Positions 43,165-52,520 of a DNA stretch of 64,000 nucleotides are shown here, piece by piece. The stretch's first letter is position 1. Each line of letters begins with the position of its first letter. A program made the translations under genes and the position numbers. Below the pieces are notes generated by a model that ran no database searches, was not told where the DNA came from, and saw only the letters and a program-made list of their open reading frames with translations. The DNA is from Prevotella sp. (GTDB lineage Bacteria; Bacteroidota; Bacteroidia; Bacteroidales; Bacteroidaceae), in contig JAIKZG010000032.1 of the NCBI GenBank assembly GCA_024682415.1, forward strand, positions 1-64,000, written 5' to 3'.

Positions 43165-44397
43165 TTACTTTATCCTTACGGAATTATAGCCCACAAGGCG
43201 GTCGGTGCGTTCGCCGTTTCCACGATAATAGACTAATGCCTGATATCGGTTTTCGGTGGGCGAGAAATTGCCCTCGGTAGAAACGGGCGAAATGGTGCCA
43301 TCGGCTTTTCTGAGAATGTATTCATAGGAATAATAGCCAAGTTTCAGGGGCAAAGTGGCACGATATTCCTGAGAGCGCGCGTCCCACTGCATCTTGTATT
43401 GCGGAGTGAGCTGACCACCGGTCCACATGCCGTTGATATATACATCGCCGTTTTGAAGGGGGGCTTTCAGAGTGAATGTGACGTTTACATATTCCGACTC
43501 CGTGGCATTGTTCGCATCGCTGCGGTTGCGTATATAGAAAGCGCCATTGGCGTCTTCATCGTACACATAGCTAAGGCGTGGCTCGGCAGGCCATAGGCGG
43601 GCGTTGTATTCGTGGCCGTCCCACGAAATATGCTCTATGCCCATCGTGGCGTGGTCGGGATCGGTAAGCTCAAACTTGCGATATTCATTGCCGGCATTGA
43701 AAATAAGCTGGCGGTTGTGATTCCATTTCAGTCCATCGGCCATGATGTAGTCGGGCTTCACGCCGAAACGGCAGTCGCTCCAACGGAAATTCTGCAACAC
43801 TACGGTGGTGATTTGCTCGGCTGGATTGCTCACCTGAATGCCGCTATAGCTAAGGCTCATGCTCACTTGCTGATGCGCCCTGTTAATGTCGATATCCGTG
43901 TTGGTGGAAACATTCAGATGCACGCCCATGCGTGGCTCTACCACCATGAAGCATGCCCTGAGAATATCCTCGCCGCTCACATCGTCGTAGACCGTTACGC
44001 TGTAGTTGCCGCTGAGCTTTATGCGGAAATTGTCGTTGGGAATGGTAAAGGAATAGTGGGTGTAGAGGGTGTTGGTGCCCGCGCTTTCCCTTACGTCGTC
44101 GATGGCTATACCCTCGGCAATGCCTTCTATATAGTCGCTCTGAAAAAGTTCTTCCGATGGTCGCCAGTCGGCCTCACGATGTTCTATTCGGTAGGCATAG
44201 CGATGGTATTCATGTGTCATGTCGTCGAATGAGATTACGATGGGTGTCTTGTCGTGAATATTCACTATAGGGGGATTGAGCCAATTATCGCCCGTCGTCA
44301 CCTGCAATGTGGCTATGCGAGGGGAGATTATCTCATTCTTCTGCGCACTGGCAAACAGGGAAAATGATAATAGGGCTGAAATAAGTATTCTTCTCAT
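43165..44397 (-). CDS. Type IX secretion system plug protein (DUF5103)
   Basis: A 410-residue secreted protein (signal peptide MRRILISALLSFSLFASA). The sequence NEIISPRIATLQVTTGDNWLNPPIVNIHDKTPIVISFDDMTHEYHRYAYRIEHREADW is typical of DUF5103, and the central LSYSGIQVSNP and C-terminal beta region also match. The family member in Flavobacterium blocks the periplasmic side of the SprA translocon. The ATG at 44397 gives a clean signal peptide; the longer start at 44427 would precede it with basic residues. It implies a functional T9SS, in line with the CHU_C protein at 27 kb. Confidence 0.88.
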   Translation of the reverse strand: MRRILISALLSFSLFASAQKNEIISPRIATLQVTTGDNWLNPPIVNIHDKTPIVISFDDMTHEYHRYAYRIEHREADWRPSEELFQSDYIEGIAEGIAIDDVRESAGTNTLYTHYSFTIPNDNFRIKLSGNYSVTVYDDVSGEDILRACFMVVEPRMGVHLNVSTNTDIDINRAHQQVSMSLSYSGIQVSNPAEQITTVVLQNFRWSDCRFGVKPDYIMADGLKWNHNRQLIFNAGNEYRKFELTDPDHATMGIEHISWDGHEYNARLWPAEPRLSYVYDEDANGAFYIRNRSDANNATESEYVNVTFTLKAPLQNGDVYINGMWTGGQLTPQYKMQWDARSQEYRATLPLKLGYYSYEYILRKADGTISPVSTEGNFSPTENRYQALVYYRGNGERTDRLVGYNSVRIK

Positions 44398-44444
44398 TTT
44401 TTTTCGGAATTTCAAAAAAACACGCACACTGGGGGAGAGGCAGA

Positions 44445-46820
44445 TTAAAACTCGAAATTGATTTTCGCGTTAATCTGTCGGCCCGTAAGATAATTTGGCA
44501 CAGCATACTGCTGACCCACGACATCGGTGATCCAATAATATGAATTCACATTGTCGAGATCGAAGAGGTTAAGGCAGTCGATACCGAGCCAGATGTTTTT
44601 GAAGATGCTCTTGTGGCTTCTGTCGTCATTGCCCAGCAGGCGATAGCTCATTCCAATGTCGGCACGCTTATAGGCTGGAGCACGGAAAGAGTTATCCACT
44701 ATCTCGCGATGTGGGGCAGAGAAGGGGAGCCCGTCGGCATAAGAGAGCTTGAGTGTCATTGTCCAGCGATCGGTGCCTGGGAAATAGTCGGTGAAGAAGA
44801 GGTTGAAGCCCCATCTCTGGTCGGTGGGCAGAGGAATGCTCTTTCCGCCTATCTTCATCTTCGTGTCCATCAGCGAAAGGCTGAGCCATGAATCTCTGCC
44901 CGGCACAAACTCGCCATAGAGCTTGAAGTCTAAACCCATTGCATGACCGCTTGCCTCGCCTGCATCAAAATATGTAACTTTCACGTTGTTGATGCAGTAA
45001 GGAGTGAGGCGGCTCAGGGCTTTGTAGTAAGCCTCGGCGGTGAACTTATATTTGCGCTGGCTCACATTGAATCGATAGTCCATTCCGGCGATGAAATGCA
45101 CTGAGCGCTGGCTCTTGGCATTTCTGTTAAGCGTGGCATAGGTGATGCCATGGCGAGTGGTGGTGTCGCGAAGCTCTTTAAAGAATGGCGCCTGATAATA
45201 AAGTCCGGCGGCAATTCTGAATGTAGTGTTCTGGCTGAACGCCGGCACAATGCCGAGCGAAAGGCGAGGGCTGAAGATGGTTTCGCGGTTGAAATTCCAA
45301 TGGCTCATGCGCACTCCATAGTTGAGGGTGAAGAATGTGTGCTCATGAGCTGATGTAAAGCGATAGGTGTCTTGAGCGTAAAACTCTGTGCGGGTGGCAT
45401 TGAGAGCATTGTCGGCACGCATGGTGTAAATCATGTTAAGAGCATCGGGCGTGTTTGGAATGTTGTATCCGCTGGAATCTCTCATTTCGTATTCGGCTGA
45501 CTGCTCGTCGATGTGCTCGCGCTTTATAGTGATTGCCGACTCTATGTTATGCTGTTTTGCCTTGTGCTTAAACAAAAGCTTTAAGTTCTCCACATGGGCG
45601 CTGAGATAGTTGCGGGCATGCTGAAAATAGGTGCCCACACCGAGGTTTTCGCTCGTTTCGGTCTGCGTGAGCCAATACTGCCCCTGAATGTCGTATTTTT
45701 CCTGCTCCTTGGTGTAGAATGCCGAGCCGATGAGCGAAAGGGAAGTGTTTCGCCCTATATTGCGTGTAATGCCAAGCGAGCCGAAGAATGTGCGGAAAAG
45801 GTCTTTCTCCTGACCATCGAAATATACTTTGAACGATTTCACGTTTTCCATCGTGCCAAACTTAGTTTCGCGGCTTTCGGGATAGAAATTATAGTGATTG
45901 TCGGATATATTGCCAATGAAGTCGATAGTCCAACGCTTGTTGGGAGTGAAGTGAAGATAGGTCTGATAGTCAAGAAAATTAGGCTTATATTCGCCATCGG
46001 TTTCCATTGAGCCGAGAAGGTATTTTGTGGTTTTATATCTTAATCCGTTGCTCCACGAAAAGTTTTTGCCACCAAAGCCTGCGTAGGCACTCGCGCCAAG
46101 CATGCTTGCCTCTGCGCTTGCCTCAAAATGCTGTGGATTTTTGTATGTGATGTCGAGTGCCGACGACATTTTGTCGCCATATTTTGCCTCAAATCCGCCT
46201 GTGGAAAAGCCTATTTTGTCTACCATGTCGGGATTGATGATGGAAAGGCCTTCCTGCTGACCGCTTCGCACGAGGAACGGGCGAAACACTTCCACATTAT
46301 TTATATATACGCTGTTTTCATCGAAAGCTCCGCCTCTCACATTATAAGAAGAGCTAAGCTCGCTATGAGTGGAAACTCCGGCCTGGGTCTGTATCAGACT
46401 TTCCACAGAATTTCCATTTGTGCCCGGCATGCGTTTCAAGAGTTCTTTCTTTATCTCCTGAGTCTGTCCTGTCTGGCGTTTCATCTCCGTAACCTGCACT
46501 TCGTCGAGCGTCTGAGCGTCGGGATAAAGCACAATCTGAAGGTTTTGCCTGCCACGCGGACTGCGCAGTGTTCTAATCTTGGACTTATATCCGAGCATTG
46601 AGAATTTCACGGTCACGCTGTCGGCAGATTGTAGACGGAGGGTGAACTCACCATGAAGGTCGGTCATCGCCACCTTGCCCTGCGACTGGCACATTACCGT
46701 GGCAAAGCCGATGGGGCTCATCTTCTCATTCATCACCTTACCGCGCAAAGTGAACGACTGGGCAAGGAGCATTGTCGACATGCCCACGAGGAATATATAT
46801 ATGGTCAAAAGTCTTTTCAT
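44445..46820 (-). CDS. TonB-dependent receptor with carboxypeptidase-regulatory-like domain
   Basis: A 791-residue outer-membrane receptor. The signal peptide (MKRLLTIYIFLVGMSTMLLA) precedes a CarboxypepD_reg-like domain (FTLRGKVMNEKMSPIGFATV, about 25-105). A plug follows (LLKRMPGTNGNSVESLIQTQAGV, YNVRGGAFDENSVYINNVEVFRP, about 120-220) and then a 22-strand barrel ending NAKINFEF with a terminal Phe. There is no SusD partner, so this is not a classic SusCD pair; the ligand is unknown. The ATG at 46820 is preferred over 46946 because only it gives a signal peptide. Confidence 0.9.
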   Translation of the reverse strand: MKRLLTIYIFLVGMSTMLLAQSFTLRGKVMNEKMSPIGFATVMCQSQGKVAMTDLHGEFTLRLQSADSVTVKFSMLGYKSKIRTLRSPRGRQNLQIVLYPDAQTLDEVQVTEMKRQTGQTQEIKKELLKRMPGTNGNSVESLIQTQAGVSTHSELSSSYNVRGGAFDENSVYINNVEVFRPFLVRSGQQEGLSIINPDMVDKIGFSTGGFEAKYGDKMSSALDITYKNPQHFEASAEASMLGASAYAGFGGKNFSWSNGLRYKTTKYLLGSMETDGEYKPNFLDYQTYLHFTPNKRWTIDFIGNISDNHYNFYPESRETKFGTMENVKSFKVYFDGQEKDLFRTFFGSLGITRNIGRNTSLSLIGSAFYTKEQEKYDIQGQYWLTQTETSENLGVGTYFQHARNYLSAHVENLKLLFKHKAKQHNIESAITIKREHIDEQSAEYEMRDSSGYNIPNTPDALNMIYTMRADNALNATRTEFYAQDTYRFTSAHEHTFFTLNYGVRMSHWNFNRETIFSPRLSLGIVPAFSQNTTFRIAAGLYYQAPFFKELRDTTTRHGITYATLNRNAKSQRSVHFIAGMDYRFNVSQRKYKFTAEAYYKALSRLTPYCINNVKVTYFDAGEASGHAMGLDFKLYGEFVPGRDSWLSLSLMDTKMKIGGKSIPLPTDQRWGFNLFFTDYFPGTDRWTMTLKLSYADGLPFSAPHREIVDNSFRAPAYKRADIGMSYRLLGNDDRSHKSIFKNIWLGIDCLNLFDLDNVNSYYWITDVVGQQYAVPNYLTGRQINAKINFEF

Positions 46821-46899
46821 ATACTCATTAAAACGATTGATATTTGGTTTTATTGTACAATTTGACTTCGTATTTATAGCGTATCTTGCCAAAAAATCG

Positions 46900-46907
46900 T
46901 ATCTTTG
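46900..46907 (+). promoter_or_regulatory. -7 element for the purine nucleoside phosphorylase gene
   Basis: TATCTTTG, 59 bp before the ATG at 46967. No clear -33 TTG at the usual distance. Confidence 0.5.
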
Positions 46908-46966
46908 CATGTATATATTATTATAATAAATCACTGAACAGTACAAACTTTTAAAGACATCAGGAT

Positions 46967-47776
46967 ATGTACGAAAAAATTAAAGAAACAGCCGCGTGGC
47001 TGAAAGAAAGAATGACAACAAGCCCAAAGACTGCGATTATTCTCGGCACGGGGCTTGGTCAGCTTGCCACGGAAATCACAGATACATACGAGTTTCCTTA
47101 CAAAGAGATACCTAACTTCCCTGTATCAACGGTAGAGGGACACGCAGGCAAGCTCATTTTCGGAAAGCTTGGCGGTAAGGACATCATGGCGATGGAGGGT
47201 CGTTTCCATTTCTATGAGGGATACAATATGAAGGAGGTTACATTCCCTGAGCGAGTAATGTATGAGCTGGGCATTGAGATTCTCTTCGTGAGCAATGCCA
47301 GCGGCGGCATGAACCCTAATTTCAAGATCGGCGACTTGATGATTATCGACGATCACATCAACTTCTTCCCTGAGCATCCGTTGCATGGCCCTAACTTCCC
47401 TACAGGCCCTCGCTTCCCTGATATGCACGAGGCTTACGACCATAAGCTCATAGCATTGGCCGACGAGATTGCAAAGGAAAAGAACATCAGAGTGATGCAC
47501 GGCGTTTACATGGGCGTGCAGGGCCCTACATTCGAGACTCCTTCTGAATACCATATGTATCACATGCTGGGTGCCGACGCTGTGGGCATGAGTACTGTTC
47601 CTGAGGTTATCGTGGCGCGTCATTGCGGCATCAAGGTGTTTGGTATCAGCATTATTACCGATCTGGGCGATGTGGAGACACCGGTAGAGGTGAGCCACGA
47701 AGAGGTGCAGATAGCTGCTAATGCCGCTCAGCCATTGATGACTGAGATTATGCGCGAAATGATTAAGCGAAGCTAA
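46967..47776 (+). CDS. Purine-nucleoside phosphorylase (trimeric type)
   Basis: A 269-residue PNP of the trimeric class. The phosphate-binding IILGTGLGQLA, STVEGHAGKLIFG and MEGRFHFYEGY are followed by FVSNASGGMNPNFKIGDLMIIDDHINFFPEHPL. The base-contacting motif GVYMGVQGPTFETPSEYHMYHMLGADAVGMSTVPEVI completes the family signature. It releases purine bases from (deoxy)nucleosides for salvage. thiL follows after 48 nt with a small hairpin (GCTATT/AATAGC, 47791-47807) between, so co-transcription is possible. Confidence 0.95.
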   Translation: MYEKIKETAAWLKERMTTSPKTAIILGTGLGQLATEITDTYEFPYKEIPNFPVSTVEGHAGKLIFGKLGGKDIMAMEGRFHFYEGYNMKEVTFPERVMYELGIEILFVSNASGGMNPNFKIGDLMIIDDHINFFPEHPLHGPNFPTGPRFPDMHEAYDHKLIALADEIAKEKNIRVMHGVYMGVQGPTFETPSEYHMYHMLGADAVGMSTVPEVIVARHCGIKVFGISIITDLGDVETPVEVSHEEVQIAANAAQPLMTEIMREMIKRS

Positions 47777-47824
47777 TTTTTTTAGATAAAGCTATTACAC
47801 CAATAGCTCGGCTAACATAACGAC

Positions 47825-48892
47825 ATGGATATAAAGGAATTAGGAGAATTCGGCTTGATAGAAAGAGTAACTAAGGATATTAAGCCGAAGAATGAATCTA
47901 CTAAATATGGAGTGGGCGACGACTGCGCCGTGATGCATTATCCCGACAAGGAGGTGCTCATGACTACTGACTTGCTCATGGAAGGCATTCATTTCGACCT
48001 CACTTATATTGATTTGCAGCACCTTGGATATAAGGCGGCAATGGTGAATATGAGTGATGTGTTTGCAATGAACGGTATGCCTCGCCAGATGCTTGTAAGC
48101 ATTGCTATGGACAAGCGTTTCAAGGTGGAAGATGTGGAACAGCTTTACAGTGGCATTCGCATGGCGTGCGACAAATGGAATGTGGATGTAGTGGGGGGCG
48201 ACACCTCTCCTTCTTACACGGGTCTTACTATTTCTATCACCTGCATCGGTGAGGCAAACAAGGAGGACATAGTGTATAGAAATGGAGCTAAGGATACCGA
48301 CCTCGTCTGCGTGACAGGCGATTTGGGCGCGGCCTACATGGGACTGCAACTCCTTGAGCGCGAGAAGACTGTTTACTATCAGGAAGTAGACGAGGCTAAA
48401 AAGAAGAACGACAAGAAGGCTCTTGAGAGTTTGCAGGATTTCCAGCCAGATTTTCATGGCAAGGAATATCTTTTGCAACGCCAACTTCAGACGGAGGCTC
48501 GCGGTGACATCATAGAGAAACTTCGCGAGGCAGGAATAAAGCCTACGGCAATGATGGACATAAGCGATGGTCTTTCAAGCGAGCTTCATCATATCTGCAA
48601 GCAGAGTAACTGCGGATGCAGAATATATGAGAAGAATCTGCCTATAGATTATCAAACGGCTATCATGGCTGAGGAGCTGAACATGAATGTTACTACAGCT
48701 GCTCTTAATGGTGGTGAGGATTATGAATTGCTCTTCACCGTGCCAATAGGCGACAATGAGCGCATTCAGGAGATTGAGGGCGTGAAGCTGATAGGTCATA
48801 TCACAAAGCCTGAGTTTGGAATGATGCTCGTAAGTCGTGATAACCAGGAGTTTGAGCTGAAGGCCCAAGGATGGAATCCTCTTGAGGATTAA
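47825..48892 (+). CDS. thiL: Thiamine-monophosphate kinase
   Basis: A 355-residue ThiL of the AIR-synthase (PurM) fold. GDDCAVMHYPDKEVLMTTDLLMEGIHFDL provides the metal/ATP-binding acids, then LGYKAAMVNMSDVFAMNGMP, the GGDTSPS loop (VDVVGGDTSPSYTG), TAMMDISDGLSSELHHI and NGGEDYELLFTVP near the end. It phosphorylates thiamine monophosphate to the active cofactor thiamine diphosphate. No thi biosynthesis genes or TPP riboswitch are adjacent. A terminator follows. Confidence 0.94.
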   Translation: MDIKELGEFGLIERVTKDIKPKNESTKYGVGDDCAVMHYPDKEVLMTTDLLMEGIHFDLTYIDLQHLGYKAAMVNMSDVFAMNGMPRQMLVSIAMDKRFKVEDVEQLYSGIRMACDKWNVDVVGGDTSPSYTGLTISITCIGEANKEDIVYRNGAKDTDLVCVTGDLGAAYMGLQLLEREKTVYYQEVDEAKKKNDKKALESLQDFQPDFHGKEYLLQRQLQTEARGDIIEKLREAGIKPTAMMDISDGLSSELHHICKQSNCGCRIYEKNLPIDYQTAIMAEELNMNVTTAALNGGEDYELLFTVPIGDNERIQEIEGVKLIGHITKPEFGMMLVSRDNQEFELKAQGWNPLED

Positions 48893-48907
48893 TCCTGCTT
48901 AAAAATA

Positions 48908-48945
48908 AGAAAAGCGATGGAACTGATTTGTTCCACCGCTTTTTC
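48908..48945 (+). terminator. Terminator after thiL
   Basis: AAAGCG(A)TGGAAC pairs with GTTCCA(C)CGCTTT, followed by TTCTTT. Confidence 0.8.
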
Positions 48946-49008
48946 TTTATCTTTTTATCGATATTTTCTATCTTGACGCAAGATGCTCAACCTCAGAAAC
49001 ATATCTAT

Positions 49009-50814
49009 TTATCCTTCTATCTCGCTTAGCTCAAGCCAGCGCATTTCTTTTTCATCAAGAGAATCGTTGATTTCGGCAAGGCGCTTGCTGAGCGAGGCTA
49101 TTTTCTCCACTTCCACCGTGCCATTGCTAAACATATCTTCTATCTCTTTCTTTTCTTTTTCAAGAGATTCGATGTCTTTGCCAAGCTGTTCATATTCGCG
49201 CTTTTCCTTATAGCTCATTCGGCGACGCGTTTCGTGATGGTAATCAGCTTTTTTTTCCTTAGCGGTATCACTTGCTTTAGAGTTGCGCTTGTCGTTGGCA
49301 GATTCCTTGCTTTCCATTGCCGACCACTCACGATATTGGGTGTAGTTGCCAGGGAAGTCTTTCACCACGCCATCGCCCTTGAATACCAGCAGATGGTCTA
49401 CCACTTTGTCCATGAAATATCTGTCGTGGCTCACGATGATGACACAGCCAGGGAAATCCTGCAGATACTCTTCAAGCACCTGCAAGGTTTGAATATCCAA
49501 ATCGTTGGTAGGCTCATCGAGCACAAGAAAATTAGGATTGCGCATGAGTACTGTACACAGATACAGCTTTCGGCGCTCACCGCCACTTAGTTTATACACA
49601 TAGTTGTGTTGTTGCTCAGGCGTAAACAGGAAATATTGCAAGAATTGCGAAGCCGTCATGTGGCGGCCGCCACCCAAATCTATGTAGTCGGCAATTTCTC
49701 TTATCACGTCGATTACTTTCTGCTGCTCGTCAAATTTCAACCCTTCCTGAGAGAAATAGCCGAAGCGCACAGTCTCACCGATGTCGAATTTACCACTGTC
49801 GGGCGGAACAAGACCAAGCAACATCTTTATAAACGTGGATTTTCCCGTTCCGTTGTTGCCCACAATACCCATCTTCTCGAAGCGTGAGAAGTTGTAGTAG
49901 AAATCTTTTAAGATTACCTTTTCCTTGTCGCTGTCATTCCATGCCTTTGAAACATACTGGCACTCAAAGATTTTAGAGCCTATATACACATTGCTTGCCT
50001 TGAGCCTGATCTGACGTTCCTCGATGCGTCTTTTCGCCTGCGACTCCAGCTCATAGAATGCGTCTTCTCTGTATCTTGCCTTATGTCCGCGCGCCTGTGG
50101 CATTCTTCTCATCCATTCCAGCTCTCGTCGGTAGAGATTGTTGGCACGGGCAATTTCCGCGCGCGCAGCATCAATTCTTTCCTGGCGTTTCTCTAAATAA
50201 TAACTGTAGTTGCCACGATAGGTGTAGACGGTGTTGTCATCGAGCTCAAGAATGATGTTGCACACATGGTCGAGAAAATATCTGTCGTGGGTCACCATCA
50301 ACAGAGTCTTGTTTCCTCGTTGCAAAAATCCCTCCAGCCATTCTATCATCACGAGGTCGAGGTGGTTGGTAGGCTCGTCCATGATAAAGAAGTCTGGCTC
50401 TGTGATAAGCACATTGGCAAGAGCCACACGCTTCTGTTGTCCACCGCTCAGCTGCCCCATAGGCTGGTCTATATTCGTGATATGAAGCTGGGTGAGTATC
50501 TGCTTGGCTTTCAGCACTTTGTCTGGGTCGCCATGGTGATTGAAGCAAGCGTCGAGCACAGATTCTTCCGGGTCGAACTTAGGACTTTGCTCCAGATAGC
50601 CTACGCGCAAATCACGCTTATAGATAATCTCGCCACTGTCTTTTCCTTCCACACCTGTCAGGATAGACAGAAGGGTAGACTTTCCTGTGCCATTTTTCGC
50701 GATCAGCCCTACATGCTGACCTTGCGATATAGAGAATGAAATGTTACGAAACAAAACCTGAGCGCCAAATGTCTTAGTCAGATTTTGCACGTCAAGAAAA
50801 GGTATCTCGCTCAT
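49009..50814 (-). CDS. ABC-F family ATPase (Uup-type)
   Basis: A 601-residue soluble protein with two ABC nucleotide-binding domains: Walker A GLIAKNGTGKST and GIVGNNGTGKST, signatures LSGGQQKRVALA and LSGGERRKLYLC, and Walker B FFIMDEPTNHLD and FLVLDEPTNDLD. An interdomain linker of about 75 residues and a C-terminal coiled coil (TRRMSYKEKREYEQL onward) place it near Uup rather than the antibiotic-resistance types. Such proteins act on ribosomes or on DNA-junction/ribosome homeostasis. Its ATG directly follows the engB stop (TAA|ATG), so both ribosome-linked genes are coupled. Confidence 0.93.
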   Translation of the reverse strand: MSEIPFLDVQNLTKTFGAQVLFRNISFSISQGQHVGLIAKNGTGKSTLLSILTGVEGKDSGEIIYKRDLRVGYLEQSPKFDPEESVLDACFNHHGDPDKVLKAKQILTQLHITNIDQPMGQLSGGQQKRVALANVLITEPDFFIMDEPTNHLDLVMIEWLEGFLQRGNKTLLMVTHDRYFLDHVCNIILELDDNTVYTYRGNYSYYLEKRQERIDAARAEIARANNLYRRELEWMRRMPQARGHKARYREDAFYELESQAKRRIEERQIRLKASNVYIGSKIFECQYVSKAWNDSDKEKVILKDFYYNFSRFEKMGIVGNNGTGKSTFIKMLLGLVPPDSGKFDIGETVRFGYFSQEGLKFDEQQKVIDVIREIADYIDLGGGRHMTASQFLQYFLFTPEQQHNYVYKLSGGERRKLYLCTVLMRNPNFLVLDEPTNDLDIQTLQVLEEYLQDFPGCVIIVSHDRYFMDKVVDHLLVFKGDGVVKDFPGNYTQYREWSAMESKESANDKRNSKASDTAKEKKADYHHETRRRMSYKEKREYEQLGKDIESLEKEKKEIEDMFSNGTVEVEKIASLSKRLAEINDSLDEKEMRWLELSEIEG

Positions 50815-51411
50815 TTACAATGATTTGTTAATACTTTCAATATATTCAAGAACTTCATCTCTGCCCAATCTTTTTTCTGAGCTTGTGATGAAGTAGGGTG
50901 GGAGCTCCTCCCAACGGTCTTTCAGCTTGTTCATCCATGCTGCGGCATTCTGCTTCGCCTTTACAGAGCCGAGTTTATCAGCCTTGGTAAAGATGATGGC
51001 AAACGGAATGTTGCTTTCGCCGAGCCAGTCTACAAATTCACGATCAATCTGTTGCTGGTCGTGGCGCACATCGATAAGCACAAATACATTTGTAAGTTGC
51101 TCACGCTGAAGAATATACTGAGAAATCATCTGCTCCAGTTTCTTTTGTGCCACCTTGGAGCGCTTGGCATATCCATAGCCTGGCAAATCCACGAGATACC
51201 AATCATTATTGATTATGAAATGATTGATAAGCATCGTCTTTCCGGGCGTGGCAGAAGTCTTTGCCAATCCTTTGTGCTGGCAAAGCATGTTTATCAGGCT
51301 CGATTTGCCCACATTAGAGCGACCTATGAAGGCGTATTCCGGCTTTGTGTCCTTAGGACATTGCGTATAAGTCGGGGCTGATATTACGAATTCTGATTTT
51401 GTTATCTCCAT
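50815..51411 (-). CDS. engB: Ribosome-biogenesis GTPase EngB (YsxC/YihA)
   Basis: A 198-residue TrmE-Era-EngA-EngB-type GTPase needed for 50S assembly. G1 [15 protein letters not shown]2 TSATPGKT, G3 [14 protein letters not shown]4 IFTKADKLG and G5 [10 protein letters not shown] are all intact. It is first of a two-gene minus-strand operon with the ABC-F gene. Confidence 0.97.
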   Translation of the reverse strand: MEITKSEFVISAPTYTQCPKDTKPEYAFIGRSNVGKSSLINMLCQHKGLAKTSATPGKTMLINHFIINNDWYLVDLPGYGYAKRSKVAQKKLEQMISQYILQREQLTNVFVLIDVRHDQQQIDREFVDWLGESNIPFAIIFTKADKLGSVKAKQNAAAWMNKLKDRWEELPPYFITSSEKRLGRDEVLEYIESINKSL

Positions 51412-51462
51412 TGTTTCTTATTATTTTTCGTTCTCAAAATCAATAGTTTGCGTCTTTTTATG

Positions 51463-51470
51463 CAAAGATA
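51463..51470 (-). promoter_or_regulatory. -7 element upstream of engB
   Basis: TATCTTTG on the minus strand, about 51 nt before the engB ATG. No -33 TTG recognised. Confidence 0.5.
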
Positions 51471-51517
51471 CAGATTTATTTGAGATTGAGATTGTTATTA
51501 TGATAAATAGAACTTTT

Positions 51518-52297
51518 CTATTTACCCTTGTTCACTCCTAATCCGAATAGGGCGAAATCTCCTCTCAAAGGGTCGTCGGGGAACACTTCGAGCATTGTTT
51601 CCGAGAGTTCTATCGCGGTAGACATTGAAGCAGTCTTTGAGCCTGTAAGCTCCAAATTGCGCGATTCCTGCATCACATGAGTGTCCAATGGCATTATCAA
51701 CGACTTTTTGTCAATGAAATCTGCCCATAATCCCAAGTCTACAGGCGATTTGTCTCTCACCATCCATCTTAAAAACATGCAGACTCTCTTGCATGAGCTT
51801 TTTGTATTTTTAGGCACGATTACCTCAACGCCTTTCTGAGTGAAAAATTCGCTCAGTGCTTCTACGCATTCCAGAGCAGTAGTTTTTTCGTCAGAATTAA
51901 AATTTCGCGCGCTCAGGCAATTTCGCTTCAGATAATTGCCAAGAGAACCATAAATGGCAAGCATATCCGAGAGGGCGTGGAGGAATTTATTCATCATGTG
52001 GTTAGAGTATAGACGATAATAGCATTCGTCGTTGTCTGGAATATCTTTCTCAAATTTATTGTTAAGAACCCAGTTGTAAACATCGCCTTTGCTGCATTTT
52101 ATGATGTATCTTATCTTGGGGAAAAACTGTTTGCGCGAGCCATAGCTCAGGCACGACGCTATAAAGGCGATAGTTTCCTGATTCTTTTGTCCTTCCACCT
52201 CGTGCATAAATCTGCTTGGGTCTTCTTTCAGAAAATCCTCGGTTTCATACTTATTGGCGAGGTTGCGGAGTAGTATTACTAAATCTCTATTTATCAT
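51518..52297 (-). CDS. TIGR02757-like protein (DUF2400)
   Basis: A 259-residue soluble protein. It matches the TIGR02757/DUF2400 family by pattern: ETIAFIASCLSYGSRKQFFPKI near the start, CKRVCMFLRWMVRDKSPVDLGLWADF in the middle, and MPLDTHVMQESRNLEL plus DPLRGDFALFGLGVNKGK at the end. The middle and C-terminal parts resemble the helix-hairpin-helix DNA-glycosylase fold, so a DNA-repair link is plausible but not demonstrated. Not obviously in an operon with its neighbours. Confidence 0.85.
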   Translation of the reverse strand: MINRDLVILLRNLANKYETEDFLKEDPSRFMHEVEGQKNQETIAFIASCLSYGSRKQFFPKIRYIIKCSKGDVYNWVLNNKFEKDIPDNDECYYRLYSNHMMNKFLHALSDMLAIYGSLGNYLKRNCLSARNFNSDEKTTALECVEALSEFFTQKGVEVIVPKNTKSSCKRVCMFLRWMVRDKSPVDLGLWADFIDKKSLIMPLDTHVMQESRNLELTGSKTASMSTAIELSETMLEVFPDDPLRGDFALFGLGVNKGK

Positions 52298-52390
52298 AAT
52301 ACATATAATTTTATTTTTAGAGAGGAAGAAATCAAGACCTTTTTATATATCATGGCATATAATTAAGGTAATATTTGCTTCTTTCAAAAA

Positions 52391-52425
52391 TGGGCAACGA
52401 AAAATAGAAAAATCTTCGTTGCCCA
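52391..52425. terminator. Terminator downstream of thrS
   Basis: TGGGCAACGAA (52391-52401) pairs perfectly with TTCGTTGCCCA (52415-52425). Read on the minus strand it is followed by TTTTTG, so it ends the thrS transcript. Confidence 0.8.
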
Positions 52426-52520
52426 AATCATTTTAATGTTTATGTCTCAAGGAATATTATCCATAAGACGGAAAAACTATTGAGAATTTCGCATATAGAT
52501 ATTATTCTCTTGTTATCAAA

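Noticed and set aside
46821-46946. N-terminal extension of the TonB receptor
   Set aside because: It would place 42 non-signal residues before a perfect signal peptide.
47791-47807. Terminator between the nucleoside phosphorylase gene and thiL
   Set aside because: Only a 6-bp stem with no T run after it; it is unlikely to terminate.
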